Shown here: in pieces, positions 32,678 through 42,150 of the stretch
Layout of the letters: each line of letters starts with the position of its first letter
Numbering within the stretch: position 1 is the first letter of the stretch
Assembly (NCBI RefSeq): GCF_901905185.1
Contig: NZ_CABFMQ020000088.1
Span: forward strand, 1-49,324
Direction: 5' to 3'
Source: Methylocella tundrae
GTDB lineage: Bacteria; Pseudomonadota; Alphaproteobacteria; Rhizobiales; Beijerinckiaceae
Length of the DNA: 49,324 nt
Notes under the pieces: generated by a model
What the model was told of the DNA's origin: nothing
Seen by the model: only the letters and a program-made list of their open reading frames with translations
Databases searched by the model: none
Translations under genes and position numbers: made by a program

Positions 32678-33640
32678 TCAATCAGTGGCGCGCTGGAGTC
32701 GGTGAAGCGTGATCTCGGGCGGACAGTTCAAGCGCACCGGAAGCACGCTCGATCCTGCCCCGACCGAGGTATAGCCCGCCATTTCCAGATATTTCCACGC
32801 GCCCGCGCCGAATGCGCGCGGAAGGGTCGAATCGAGCGTGATCGGGATCGCCCCCGGCAGGCAGATCTGGCCGCCGTGGGTGTGGCCGGACAAGATCATG
32901 TTGAAGCCGGCATGCGCCGCCTGGCGGTAGATTTCGGGCGTATGCGAGAGCAGAATTGAAAATTCGTCGAACGGAATATCGGCCGCCGCTTTTTCGATAT
33001 TGTCGACGCGGAAGAAATGCGCGTCGTCAATTCCCGCGAGATGGATCGACTGGCCGCCCCGATCGATGCGAACCGATTCGTTGAGCAGCATGACGACTCC
33101 CATGTCTTCGAGACCCGGCGTCATTTTGATGGTGTCATGATTGCCGAGGACGCCATAGACCGGCCCTTTGAGAGCGGCGCAGATCGGCGCGACGCCCTCA
33201 AGCGCGGCGGCGAAAGAGCCGCAGGTGCCCGCGCGGAAATCCCCCGTCATGACGCAAATGTCATATTCAAGGTCCGCGACGAGTTCGGCCACCCGCGCCA
33301 TCGCCGGGCCGCTCATTTCGACATGGAGGTCGCTGAGATGCAGCACCGTGAAGCCCTCGAACGCCGGCGGCAGCCGCTCGGAGACGATCGCGTTGCGCCG
33401 TAATTCGACCTTCGCCGCATTGCGCTGGCCGCGTCCGTAAAGGCCCGCCAGGCGCAGAGCGAGGCGCATCATCGCATGCACCGAATACCAGTTCTCGATA
33501 TGGAAAAAATTCAGGCCCTGGCCGAAGACCTGAGCCTCATGAGCCTCCTCGATGCCAATGCGCTGGCGCGTGTGGATCTTGCCGAGGCGCTGCTCAAGGC
33601 GGCGAGCGGCCTCATCTGAGGCGGCGTCCAGAGGTTGCAC
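32678..33640 (-). CDS. Calcineurin-like metallophosphoesterase (YkuE/YaeI-like)
   Basis: 320 residues. The two-metal phosphoesterase motifs are present in order: LHLSDLHVE (DxH), VMTGDFRAG (GDx), GVLGNHDT (GNHD), and LLSHTPE with ILSGHTHGGQICLPG (GHxH). The sequence up to about residue 65 is basic and includes MMRLALRLAGLYGRG. The class includes enzymes acting on phospholipids and UDP-diacylglucosamine, so a lipid or envelope substrate is possible. The start is GTG at 33640, with GAAGGA about six bases upstream; the frame is open further but without a better site. Divergent from the thioredoxin gene. Confidence 0.85.
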   Translation of the reverse strand: MQPLDAASDEAARRLEQRLGKIHTRQRIGIEEAHEAQVFGQGLNFFHIENWYSVHAMMRLALRLAGLYGRGQRNAAKVELRRNAIVSERLPPAFEGFTVLHLSDLHVEMSGPAMARVAELVADLEYDICVMTGDFRAGTCGSFAAALEGVAPICAALKGPVYGVLGNHDTIKMTPGLEDMGVVMLLNESVRIDRGGQSIHLAGIDDAHFFRVDNIEKAAADIPFDEFSILLSHTPEIYRQAAHAGFNMILSGHTHGGQICLPGAIPITLDSTLPRAFGAGAWKYLEMAGYTSVGAGSSVLPVRLNCPPEITLHRLQRATD

Positions 33641-33859
33641 GGCGATTCCTTCGGGGCTGGACTTAAGGCGCGGAGAGGAAGCTTGCAGCAAGGAACGGAC
33701 TCGGCAGTTAAATCGCGCCGCCGCGAGGGCGCTTTGCTTCAATGGGCGGCGTTCGGATCATCGCAATCAACCAGCGCAAGGGTTGCGATTTTGCCGCCGA
33801 AGCTCCATTTTGGCAAAACCAATCAAGTGAGCGCGAACGGCGCCGAAGGAGAGCGGGAC

Positions 33860-34780
33860 ATGGCGGGATTATACGGCCTCGGCGCGGAACAAGCCAAGCC
33901 GAATGGAGCCGCGGGCGGCGCTCTTGTCAAGGACACGACGACGGCGACATTTGGCGCAGACGTTCTCGCCGAATCCGCGCGCCAGCCGGTTCTGGTCGAT
34001 TTCTGGGCGCCCTGGTGCGAGCCCTGCAAACAACTGGCGCCCATTCTGGAAAAAGTCGTGCAGGCGGCCGGCGGCAAGGTCAAGCTGGTCAAGATGAATA
34101 TCGACGAACATCCGGAGATCGCGGGGCGGCTCGGCGTTCGCTCCATCCCGGCGGTCATCGCCTTCGAACGCTCCCAGCCCGCCGACGGCTTCCTCGGCGC
34201 CTTGCCGGAATCCGAAGTGCGCGGCTTCATCGAGCGTCTCGTCGGTCCGATCGGCGGGGCCGCAGACCTCATCGCCGAGGCCGAGGCGCTGCTGGCCGAA
34301 GGCGACGCCATTGGCGCGGGTGAGGTCTACGCGGCCTTATTGGCCGAAAACCCGGCCGATTTCGAAGCGCTCGCGGGCCTTGCCAAGCTTTACATTCAAG
34401 CGGGCGATCTGGAGGCGGCGAAACAGCTTCTGGCCACGGCGCCGGCCGGCGCCGAGAAGCACGCCGGCGTCATCGCGGCGAAAGCCGCTCTCGACCTCGC
34501 CGAGCAGGCGGGCTCGATCGGCGATCTCGCCGAGCTGAAGCGAAAGCTCGAGATTGATCCGAACGATCATCAGGCGCGCTTCGACTACGCCATAGGGCTG
34601 AATGCGCAGGACCGCCGCGAGGAAGCAGCGGGCGCGCTGCTCGACATCATCAAGAGCGATCGCGCCTGGAACGAGGACGCCGCCCGCAAGCAATTGCTGC
34701 AATTCTTCGAGGCCTGGGGCCCGACTGAGCCGGCGACGATCGGCGCCCGCAAGAAACTGTCTATCGTGCTCTTCTCCTGA
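33860..34780 (+). CDS. Thioredoxin-TPR protein, CnoX/YbbN-like co-chaperone
   Basis: 306 residues. An N-terminal thioredoxin domain (about 25-125) carries VDFWAPWCEPCKQLAPIL with CxxC (CEPC) and RLGVRSIPAV with cis-Pro. The C-terminal half is TPR-like (about 135-300), with ALLAEGDAIGAGEVYAALLAENP-type helical repeats and a DYAIGLNAQDRREEA helix. CnoX protects substrates from oxidation and hands them to chaperonins. E. coli YbbN has SxxC, while this protein keeps both Cys, as is typical of Alphaproteobacteria. ATG 33860 with GAAGGAG is well supported. Confidence 0.88.
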   Translation: MAGLYGLGAEQAKPNGAAGGALVKDTTTATFGADVLAESARQPVLVDFWAPWCEPCKQLAPILEKVVQAAGGKVKLVKMNIDEHPEIAGRLGVRSIPAVIAFERSQPADGFLGALPESEVRGFIERLVGPIGGAADLIAEAEALLAEGDAIGAGEVYAALLAENPADFEALAGLAKLYIQAGDLEAAKQLLATAPAGAEKHAGVIAAKAALDLAEQAGSIGDLAELKRKLEIDPNDHQARFDYAIGLNAQDRREEAAGALLDIIKSDRAWNEDAARKQLLQFFEAWGPTEPATIGARKKLSIVLFS

Positions 34781-34794
34781 TCTGAGCCGGATCG

Positions 34795-35520
34795 CTGGGC
34801 GAGCGCAAAACCTTCATTCTGGCGCATGGGTCGTGGCATGGCGGCTGGTGCTGGCGGCGGGTGGCCGAGCCGCTGCGCGCGCTTGGCCACAGCGTTTATG
34901 CGCCGAGCTTCACCGGAATGGGCGATCGCGCCCATCTCCTTGGCCCGCGGATTGACATCGAAACTTTCGTCGAGGATCTCGTTCAGCTGATCGTCAGCGA
35001 AGAGCTGCGCGACGTCGTGCTCGTCGGCCATAGTTTTGGCGGCGTTCCGGTCTCCGGCGTCGCCGACCGCATTCCCGAGGCGATAGGTCATCTCGTCTAT
35101 CTCGACGCCATCGTGCCCGAAAGCGGCAAAAGCGTCTTTTCGACCTATCCTGCGGCAGAGGCGCAAGCGCGCATCGAGGCCGCGGAGCGCGCCAACGGCG
35201 GCCTTGCCGCCCCCGCGCCGCTGGCGCTGCCTCAATCCATCGGCCTTCGGCCGGGAAGCGCCGATTATGATTGGGTTCTGCGGCGTCTGACGCCGCATCC
35301 GATGCGAACCTATACCAGCGCGCTGACCCTGCGGAACCTGGTCGGCAATGGCCTTCCGCGCACCTATGTTCATTGCTCCGAGCCGTCCTATGCGACCATC
35401 GAGGGCTCGCGCGCGCTTGTGCGCTCATGGCCGGGCTGGCGCTGGATCGAGCTTCGCGCTCCCCATGAAGCGATGATCACCCATCCGGACGAAATCGCCC
35501 GAATCCTTCTCGCGATCTGA
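34795..35520 (+). CDS. Alpha/beta hydrolase (esterase), apparent CTG start
   Basis: 241 residues if read from CTG at 34795. The frame preceding the first canonical start (GTG 34861) encodes ERKTFILAHGSWHGGWCWRR, an oxyanion-hole strand essential to this family, so the GTG at 34861 would delete it. Upstream the frame closes at TGA (34783-34785), and no ATG, GTG or TTG lies between; only CTG codons (34795, 34819) are available. Other motifs: nucleophile Ser in LVGHSFGGVPVSG, acid region YLDAIVPE, and catalytic His in ELRAPHEAMITHPDEI. The enzyme probably hydrolyses esters; substrate unknown. A sequencing error upstream is the alternative explanation. The gene overlaps the end region of the CnoX-like gene by only a short gap. 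Confidence 0.75.
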   Translation: MGERKTFILAHGSWHGGWCWRRVAEPLRALGHSVYAPSFTGMGDRAHLLGPRIDIETFVEDLVQLIVSEELRDVVLVGHSFGGVPVSGVADRIPEAIGHLVYLDAIVPESGKSVFSTYPAAEAQARIEAAERANGGLAAPAPLALPQSIGLRPGSADYDWVLRRLTPHPMRTYTSALTLRNLVGNGLPRTYVHCSEPSYATIEGSRALVRSWPGWRWIELRAPHEAMITHPDEIARILLAI

Positions 35521-35637
35521 CGCCGCAGGCTGGCCGGAGCATAGTTTTTCTTTCCGATCAATGTATAATGGCCGATCGAGCGCCGCGGGCGGGGATGTCT
35601 CGAGATGCAAGAGGCTGTCGAGGTCGAGGATCTGCAC

Positions 35638-36291
35638 ATGGGGATGAACCAAGCCTATGCCCCCGGCGAGTTGCCCGTTTCCTTTCCGATCTTTCCGCTC
35701 GCCAAGGCCCTGCTTCTGCCGCGCGGGCAGTTGCCGCTGAACATCTATGAGCCGCGCTACCTCGCGATGGTCGACGATGTGCTGAAGAGCCATCGCATGG
35801 TCGGCATGATCCAGCCGGACCCCGACGCCTCCGCGCGCGGACTGTTTCCGGTCGGCTGCATAGGACGCATCACCCAATTGGCCGAGACGGGCGATGGACG
35901 ATATCTTCTGACCCTGACCGGCATAGCGCGGTTCAGGGTGATCGAAGAGATCGACGCTGTCACGCCCTATCGCCAGTGCCGCGCCGATTTCACGCCCTTC
36001 GCCGTTGATTTCAGCCCCTCCGCCGGAGAAGATCTCGTTGATCGCGACGGCCTCCTGCGCACCTTGCGCAGCTTTGCCGAGACCAATGATCTCCAGCTCG
36101 ACTGGGACAGTATCCACGAGGCGCCGAATGAGGCGCTCGTCAACGCGCTGTCCATGATGAGCCCGTTCGGCCCCAAGGAAAAACAGGCCCTGCTCGAAGC
36201 AAAGGACCTCAAAGGCCGCGCCGATGTGCTCGTGGCGATCACCGAAATTGAGCTGTCGCGCGGTAAGAACCCTCAGACGACCCTGCAGTAG
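35638..36291 (+). CDS. LON substrate-binding domain protein (LonN-only)
   Basis: 217 residues with only the N-terminal domain of Lon protease: [61 protein letters not shown], and an alpha-helical end ([23 protein letters not shown]). No AAA+ or protease domain follows. The group (pfam02190) may recognise unfolded segments, and its role is unknown. GAGGA seven bases before ATG 35638 supports this start; ATG 35605 is possible. It is followed after 11 bases by a UPF0434 gene, so they probably share a transcript. Confidence 0.85.
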   Translation: MGMNQAYAPGELPVSFPIFPLAKALLLPRGQLPLNIYEPRYLAMVDDVLKSHRMVGMIQPDPDASARGLFPVGCIGRITQLAETGDGRYLLTLTGIARFRVIEEIDAVTPYRQCRADFTPFAVDFSPSAGEDLVDRDGLLRTLRSFAETNDLQLDWDSIHEAPNEALVNALSMMSPFGPKEKQALLEAKDLKGRADVLVAITEIELSRGKNPQTTLQ

Positions 36292-36302
36292 AAGGCCCCT
36301 TG

Positions 36303-36518
36303 ATGACCGATAAAACCAGTAAGCCGACCCCTGCGCCCGAGCCCTCGCGCATTGATCCGCGCCTCCTCGAAATTCTCGTCTGTCCGCGCACCAAGACGAC
36401 GCTCGAATATGATGCGCAGAACCAGGAATTGATTTCACGGGCGGCGAAGCTCGCCTATCCGATCCGGGACGGAATCCCGATCATGCTGCCGGAGGAGGCG
36501 CGTCCGCTACAGGATTGA
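36303..36518 (+). CDS. UPF0434/Trm112-like small protein
   Basis: 71 residues. The core [48 protein letters not shown] is the typical UPF0434 (YcaR-like) sequence, related to the Trm112 zinc-binding methyltransferase partner, although only one Cys is kept. The N-terminal Thr/Pro-rich extension is variable. GAAGG seven bases before ATG 36303 fits; a TTG at 36300 is also in frame. Cotranscribed with the LON-domain gene. Confidence 0.9.
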   Translation: MTDKTSKPTPAPEPSRIDPRLLEILVCPRTKTTLEYDAQNQELISRAAKLAYPIRDGIPIMLPEEARPLQD

Positions 36519-36782
36519 CCGCCGCCCGTCCCGGTGAGCCGTCGGCGATCGCGAGACCGGCGGAAAGGCCCAGGGTGGCGGCGTTATTTCGATGCGCCAA
36601 GGCTCCAGGCCTTTCTGGTTGAAGGGGCCTGTCCGCCGCGGCATTGTCGAATGCCGAAAAACAATTTCCAATTTGTTTCAGATCATCATCTATCTTTCCC
36701 GCCGACATTCAGATCAACTTGGCGCAAAGGTCTGCGCGTAGCGAACCGGCGTCTTGTGCGCCGGAATGGAAAGGGGGGAATG
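36519..36782. other. Intergenic stretch before the Ntn hydrolase gene
   Basis: About 260 bases. The open frame continuing upstream of the Ntn hydrolase has no family counterpart, so I treat it as non-coding. No promoter was fixed. Confidence 0.35.
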
Positions 36783-37868
36783 ATGATCCGTCGATGGGCT
36801 GCCGCCGCCTTGGCGGCGATGATTGCTCTCGCGCCGCCGGCGTCTGCGTGCACCGGCCTGCGCCTCGTCGCAGCGGACGGCGCTGTCGTTCCGGGGCGCA
36901 CATTGGAATTCGGTTTCGATCTTCAATCGAATGTCGTCGTTATTCCCAAAGGAACGCAGATCACCGGATCAACCCCGGACGGCGCAAAAGGCCTCAGCTA
37001 CACGACCAGATATGGCATGCTCGGCGCCAATGCCGTCGGCCTGCCGGATATCATCGATGGCATCAACGACCAGGGGCTTTACGTCGGCCTGTTCTACTTC
37101 CCCGGCTACGCGTCCTATCCCGAGGCCAGCCCCGAGACGATTGCACGCGGCATGGCGCCTTTCGAATATGGCAATTGGCTGCTCGGCAATTTCGCGTCGG
37201 TCGAAGAGGTCAAGGCCAATTTCGACAAAGTAGCGCTGCTTCCCGTGGTTCTCGACGCCATCAAACAGGCGCCGCCGGTCCATTTCGTCGTCCATGACCG
37301 TAACGGCAATTCCGTGGTGATCGAGCCGATCGACGGCAAGCTCGTGATCCACGACAATCCGCTCGGCGTCCTCACCAACTCGCCAACGTTCGATTGGCAC
37401 ATGACCAATCTGCGCAATTACATCAATCTCAGCGTGACGAATGTCCCACCGGTCGAATTGTCCGACATCAAATTCGCTCAGTTCGGCGAAGGCACGGGGC
37501 TTCATGGCCTGCCGGGCGATTATACGCCCCCCTCGCGGATGGTGCGCGCGGTGGTGTTTTCGAAGTCGGCTCCGCAATCGGCCACCGGACCAGACGCGGT
37601 GCTCCAGGCCTTTCATCTCCTCAACGCCTTTGACATTCCCGTCGGCTCCGTCCGCGAAAAAAACGGGAATAGCGTCCTGCCGGAATATACGCTCTGGACC
37701 AGCGTCGCCGACCTCAAGAACCTCAAATGGTATTTCAGGACTTTTGCCGACCAGTCGATCCGCAGCGTCGATCTCGCCACGGCGATTGCCGCCGCGGGCG
37801 GCAAGATCAAAACCATCACGATGGAATCGAAACAACCGGTCGAGGACGTCTCGAAGGATTTGCAATAG
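36783..37868 (+). CDS. Secreted linear-amide C-N hydrolase (choloylglycine hydrolase / penicillin V acylase family)
   Basis: 361 residues. A signal peptide (1-20, LAAMIALAPPASA) is cut just before Cys, and that Cys (CTGLRLVAADG) is the N-terminal nucleophile of Ntn hydrolases, so maturation by signal peptidase also creates the active site. The catalytic Arg lies in GRTLEFG, where the family Asp is Glu. Other residues: the Asn in GVLTNSPTFDWH and Arg in DYTPPSRMVRAVVF. Substrates of such periplasmic members include N-acyl homoserine lactones, bile salts and penicillin V; none can be assigned here. GGGGGG precedes ATG 36783 (ATG 36780 is equally possible). Confidence 0.88.
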   Translation: MIRRWAAAALAAMIALAPPASACTGLRLVAADGAVVPGRTLEFGFDLQSNVVVIPKGTQITGSTPDGAKGLSYTTRYGMLGANAVGLPDIIDGINDQGLYVGLFYFPGYASYPEASPETIARGMAPFEYGNWLLGNFASVEEVKANFDKVALLPVVLDAIKQAPPVHFVVHDRNGNSVVIEPIDGKLVIHDNPLGVLTNSPTFDWHMTNLRNYINLSVTNVPPVELSDIKFAQFGEGTGLHGLPGDYTPPSRMVRAVVFSKSAPQSATGPDAVLQAFHLLNAFDIPVGSVREKNGNSVLPEYTLWTSVADLKNLKWYFRTFADQSIRSVDLATAIAAAGGKIKTITMESKQPVEDVSKDLQ

Positions 37869-37916
37869 ACTTTGATCCCGGTCTCAACGCGGGAGCCGGC
37901 GCGCGCCGGTCGTTCG

Positions 37917-38591
37917 ATGAAGAAAGTCTGTATCGCGGTCGCCGCGGAATTTTTGATTCTCGCGGCGCTCCTGTTCGGGGCCGCGGGAACCTTCGCCTGG
38001 CCCGCAGCCTGGGCTTTCCTGATTATCCTCTTTGCAGGCGCGGCGCTGATCACGCGCATGCTCGCCCGCGATGATCCAGCTCTTCTTGAAGAGCGCCTGC
38101 GGCCCCCGATCCAGAGCGGCCAACCGCTCTGGGACAAGATCATCATGGCGAGTTTCATCGTGCTTTTCATCGCGTGGCTGATCCTGATGGGTCTCGACGC
38201 GGCGCGGTTTGGCTGGTCCATCATGCCGGTCTGGCTGCAATGGATCGGCGCGGCCGGGCTCGCCGGCTCCTTTTGGATTTCATACGCGACCTTCGCCGCC
38301 AACGCCTTCCTGGCGAATGTCGTGCGCATTCAAACGGAGCGCGGCCAGACAGTCGTATCGAGCGGCCCCTACGCCGTCATCCGGCATCCGCTCTACGCCG
38401 GCGCTCTGCTTTTCTTCGCATCGACCGCCTTGCTGCTCGGCTCGTGGTTCGGGCTCGCAGGGGCGCTCGCGCTCGGCGCCCTTCTGATTCTCCGCACGGT
38501 CCTCGAAGACCGCGAGCTTCATCGTCGCCTCGAAGGCTATGCGGACTATGCGCGGCGCGTTCGTTACAGGTTGCTCCCCCGCGTCTGGTGA
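37917..38591 (+). CDS. Isoprenylcysteine/phospholipid methyltransferase-like membrane protein
   Basis: 224 residues with five to six membrane helices. The ICMT/PEMT-like C-terminal SAM-binding part reads QTVVSSGPYAVIRHPLYAGALLFF, then LLGSWFGLAGALA, and EDRELHRRLEGYADYARRVRYRLLP with the conserved E and Y motifs. Members transfer methyl groups from SAM to lipid-linked or lipid-like acceptors; the bacterial substrate is unknown. The start at 37917 has only a weak ribosome site. Confidence 0.8.
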   Translation: MKKVCIAVAAEFLILAALLFGAAGTFAWPAAWAFLIILFAGAALITRMLARDDPALLEERLRPPIQSGQPLWDKIIMASFIVLFIAWLILMGLDAARFGWSIMPVWLQWIGAAGLAGSFWISYATFAANAFLANVVRIQTERGQTVVSSGPYAVIRHPLYAGALLFFASTALLLGSWFGLAGALALGALLILRTVLEDRELHRRLEGYADYARRVRYRLLPRVW

Positions 38592-38667
38592 CGTGTGCCC
38601 ATCCGCTGACTTGACGGGTCCGCCTGAACCCTGCAGGTCATGGCGTCCACTTGGAATGGGTCCCGCC

Positions 38668-39546
38668 ATGCCGCAGTCCGCGCCTACCGCCGTCGCCGAA
38701 CTTTTGACGATGCTCGATCTCGAAAAGATCGAAGAGAACATTTTTCGCGGCCGCAGCCCGCAGATCGGCTGGCAGCGCGTGTTTGGCGGGCTCGTCGTCG
38801 CGCAAGCCCTTGTCGCCGCGTCCCGCACTGTCTCCGGCCGGACGCCGCATTCGTTGCATGGCTATTTCCTGTTGGCCGGCGATCCGCAGGCGCCGATCGT
38901 CTATGAGGTCGATCGGCTGCGCGACGGCAAGAGCTTCACAACGCGGCGCTGCAACGCAATCCAGCACGGGCGCGCGATTTTTTCCCTCTCGGCCTCCTTC
39001 CAGATCGATGAGGAGGGATTTGAACACGCGGTCGCGATGCCGAACGCGCCAATGCCGGAAACGCTTCCGAGCGAAGCGGAACTGATCGAAAAGTTCGGCT
39101 CGATCATGCCCGAACCCATCAATCGCTGGTTCGCCAGCGACCGGGCGATCGAGGCCCGTCCCGTCGATCCCTCGCGCTACGTGCGGCACGAGCCCGGCGC
39201 CCCTGTGCAGGACGTCTGGCTGCGCGCGGCAGGACCGCTGCCCGACGACCCCGCCATTCATCGCGCCGTTCTCGCCTATCTCTCCGACATGACCCTGCTC
39301 GACACGGCGCTCATCGGTCACGGATATTATGTGTTCGACCCTCGGCTCCAGGTGGCGAGCCTCGATCACGCTTTGTGGTTTCACCGGCCCTTTCGCGCCG
39401 ACGAATGGCTGCTCTATGCGCAGGACAGCCCGAATTCGAGCGGCGCCCGGGGGCTGACGCGCGGACTTTTTTTCTCCCGCGAAGGCCAGCTGGTCGCTTC
39501 CGTCATGCAAGAAGGCTTGATCCGTCGCCGGCGCTCCGACGGCTGA
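38668..39546 (+). CDS. tesB: Acyl-CoA thioesterase II
   Basis: 292 residues with the double hot-dog fold of TesB. Motifs: ENIFRGRSPQIGWQRVFGGLVVAQAL, HSLHGYFLLAGDPQAPIVYEVDRLRDG, SFTTRRCNAIQHGRAIFSLSASFQ, LSDMTLLDTAL with the catalytic Asp, SLDHALWFHRPFRADEWLLY, and SVMQEGLIR with the catalytic Gln. It hydrolyses acyl-CoA to free acid and CoA. The ATG at 38668 gives the family N-terminus; ATG 38656 is possible. Confidence 0.92.
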   Translation: MPQSAPTAVAELLTMLDLEKIEENIFRGRSPQIGWQRVFGGLVVAQALVAASRTVSGRTPHSLHGYFLLAGDPQAPIVYEVDRLRDGKSFTTRRCNAIQHGRAIFSLSASFQIDEEGFEHAVAMPNAPMPETLPSEAELIEKFGSIMPEPINRWFASDRAIEARPVDPSRYVRHEPGAPVQDVWLRAAGPLPDDPAIHRAVLAYLSDMTLLDTALIGHGYYVFDPRLQVASLDHALWFHRPFRADEWLLYAQDSPNSSGARGLTRGLFFSREGQLVASVMQEGLIRRRRSDG

Positions 39547-39900
39547 GGTCGGCCGCGGTGTTTACTCGGGATTTTGCGCCATTTCCGCCAAAACGGCCCG
39601 GGCGGGCGCGTCCGTGGCGGCGGGATGCGTCATTCCAGATCAAAACTCGTGAAAATCCGAGAAATTTTCGATCCGGCGGTCTTTCCCACGCATGAGCCGA
39701 TGCCTGCCTAATTATTAGGCGTTATGCCTGATTGGAATGCGAGAATTCTCAAATCCAGCGTCGTCCGCTTCGAAACCCCTTGAAAATTTGGCGCCCCATC
39801 CCATCGCTAGGCCCCCGTGACGAGCAATCGCCGCCACGGCGGCCAGCTGAAACATGACAAATCGCAGCTTTTCGCGCAAAAAATGCAAGGCCGGCTGTCG
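39547..39900. other. Gene-free stretch upstream of the glnK promoter
   Basis: About 350 bases with no supportable gene. One short palindrome, GCCTAAT-T-ATTAGGC (39706-39720), is the only clear structure. NtrC-type enhancer sites (TGCACC-like pairs) could lie here, but I could not identify one securely. Confidence 0.35.
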
Positions 39901-39903
39901 GGA

Positions 39904-39917
39904 GGCCCAACGCTTGC
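39904..39917 (+). promoter_or_regulatory. Sigma-54 promoter of glnK-amtB
   Basis: GG at 39904-39905 and GC at 39916-39917 have the exact ten-base spacing of a -24/-12 sigma-54 promoter, in the context GGCCCAACGCTTGCT (consensus TGGCAC-N5-TTGCA/T). The transcription start would fall near 39928, about 100 bases before glnK. This fits NtrC control of glnK-amtB in nitrogen-limited cells. Confidence 0.75.
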
Positions 39918-39935
39918 TAAGCACCACGCAAGCAT

Positions 39936-40364
<429 letters not shown>

Positions 40365-40395
40365 CCCTTCTTTTCAAGACTCGCAGGAGTACATA

Positions 40396-41934
40396 ATGAA
40401 ATTTGCGTTTCCTCCACCGATACGGGCCCGATCGATAGGCCTCGGGCTGCTCATCGCGTGCGCCGCGGCGGGCCTTGCTTTCGCGCAGGACGCCGCGCCC
40501 GCGGCGGCGGCTGCCGCCCCGGCGCTGGTTCCGAACAAGGGCGACACGGCCTGGATGCTCGTTTCCACAGCCCTCGTTCTGATGATGTCGATCCCCGGCC
40601 TTGCGCTTTTCTACGGCGGCCTGGTGCGCTCCAAAAATATGGCGGCGGTGCTCTCGCAAGTGTTCGCGATCGTCGCGCTCGTGTCGATCATCTGGGTCGT
40701 CTACGGCTATTCGCTGGCCTTCACCGAAGGATCGCATGCCGCGTTCCCAATCCTCGGCACGGATTGGAACGCATTCATCGGCGGCTTCAGCAGAGCGTTC
40801 CTGAAAGGGGTCGATCCGTCGTCGACCGTCGCGACCTTCTCCAACGGCGTCGTCATTCCTGAATATGTCTATATGGCGTTTCAGATGACCTTCGCCTGCA
40901 TCACCCCGGCCTTGATCATCGGCTCTTTCGCCGAGCGCATCAAATTTTCCGCGTTGATCGTGTTCATCGCCCTCTGGGTGACCTTCATCTATTTCCCGAT
41001 CGCGCACGCGGTCTGGTATTGGGCCGGCCCGGACGCCCTCGGCGACGCCGCCAAAGCCCTCGCAGCGGCGAAGGACGACGCCTCTAAGGCCGCCGCGCAA
41101 TCCGCGCTCGAGGCGGTGCAGGCCAACGCCGGATATTTCTTCCAGCTCGGCGCGCTTGATTTCGCGGGCGGCACCGTCGTGCACATCAATGCGGGCATCG
41201 CCGGCTTCGTCGGCTGTCTCGTGATGGGCAAGCGCATCGGCTTCCCGCGCGAAGTCGGCCCGCCCCACTCGGTCACCATGTCGATGATCGGCGCCTCCCT
41301 TCTGTGGGTCGGCTGGTTCGGCTTCAACGCGGGCTCGAACCTCGAGTCGAACGGCACGACGGCGCTCGCCTTCGTCAACACCTTTGTCGCCACCTCGGCC
41401 GCGACGCTGTCGTGGATGCTCGTCGAGTGGGCGCTTAAAGGCAAGCCGTCGCTGCTCGGCATGATCTCCGGCGCCGTCGCCGGCCTCGTCGCCGTGACCC
41501 CGGCGTCTGGATACGCAGGCCCGATGGGATCGATCGTCCTCGGCCTCGCCGTCGGCGCCATCTGCTTCTTCTTTGTCGATTATGTGAAGAAGTGGTTCGG
41601 CTATGACGACTCGCTCGATGTCTTCGGCGTCCATTGCGTCGGCGGCATCGTCGGCGCGATCTCGACCGGCATTCTGGTGGCCCCGGCTCTCGGCGGCGTC
41701 GGCCTCACCGACTACATCAAAGTGCCCGGCACGGGTTCGCCCGGCGATTACGACATGGTGGCGCAGCTGATCATCCAGCTGAAGGCGGTGGGCTTCACTT
41801 TGCTCTGGTCGGGCGTCGGCTCGTTCATCCTCTACAAGCTCGTCGATCTCGTGATCGGGCTCCGGGTCAAGAAAGACGCCGAACTAGAAGGTCTCGACAT
41901 CACCTCGCACGGCGAACGCGCCTACAATCCGTAA
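40396..41934 (+). CDS. amtB: Ammonium transporter
   Basis: 512 residues with signal peptide (ending GLAFAQD) and eleven membrane helices. The twin His pore pair is found in TVVHINAGIAGFVG and FGVHCVGGIVGAIS. Other motifs: the periplasmic gate-lining LVPNKGDTAWMLVSTALVLM, FAERIKFSALIVF, GWFGFNAGSNLESNGTTALAF. An Ala-rich, charged loop of about 30 residues (ALGDAAKALAAAKDDASKAAAQSALEA) sits in a periplasmic loop and recurs in related Alphaproteobacteria. The complex with GlnK stops flow when nitrogen is abundant. A strong terminator follows. Confidence 0.95.
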   Translation: MKFAFPPPIRARSIGLGLLIACAAAGLAFAQDAAPAAAAAAPALVPNKGDTAWMLVSTALVLMMSIPGLALFYGGLVRSKNMAAVLSQVFAIVALVSIIWVVYGYSLAFTEGSHAAFPILGTDWNAFIGGFSRAFLKGVDPSSTVATFSNGVVIPEYVYMAFQMTFACITPALIIGSFAERIKFSALIVFIALWVTFIYFPIAHAVWYWAGPDALGDAAKALAAAKDDASKAAAQSALEAVQANAGYFFQLGALDFAGGTVVHINAGIAGFVGCLVMGKRIGFPREVGPPHSVTMSMIGASLLWVGWFGFNAGSNLESNGTTALAFVNTFVATSAATLSWMLVEWALKGKPSLLGMISGAVAGLVAVTPASGYAGPMGSIVLGLAVGAICFFFVDYVKKWFGYDDSLDVFGVHCVGGIVGAISTGILVAPALGGVGLTDYIKVPGTGSPGDYDMVAQLIIQLKAVGFTLLWSGVGSFILYKLVDLVIGLRVKKDAELEGLDITSHGERAYNP

Positions 41935-41970
41935 GATCGCGGAAGCGCTCACGCCGCGTTTTCAAAAATC

Positions 41971-42006
41971 ATCCGCCGGGCCGAAGGGTCCGGCGGATCT
42001 GCTTTT
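41971..42006 (+). terminator. Terminator of glnK-amtB
   Basis: ATCCGCCGG-GCC, loop GAAG, GGT-CCGGCGGAT (12-bp stem with one G-T pair, 41971-41998), then CTGCTTTTG. A strong intrinsic terminator 37 bases past amtB. Confidence 0.85.
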
Positions 42007-42150
42007 GCAGCATGGCGCTCCGTTTCCCCGCATCGCCTTGTTCCAAAACTCCGCGACTCTTTGAGGTCATGCTCCGGCGCGAGCGGCGGCTTTGTCTTGG
42101 CGCGCTGAATGCGTTACATAACGCGCCGTCGTCGTCAGCGAGGTTCGCCC

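Noticed and set aside
36534..36782. Upstream extension of the Ntn hydrolase
   Set aside because: The extension lacks homology and would bury the signal peptide; GGGGGG fits ATG 36783.
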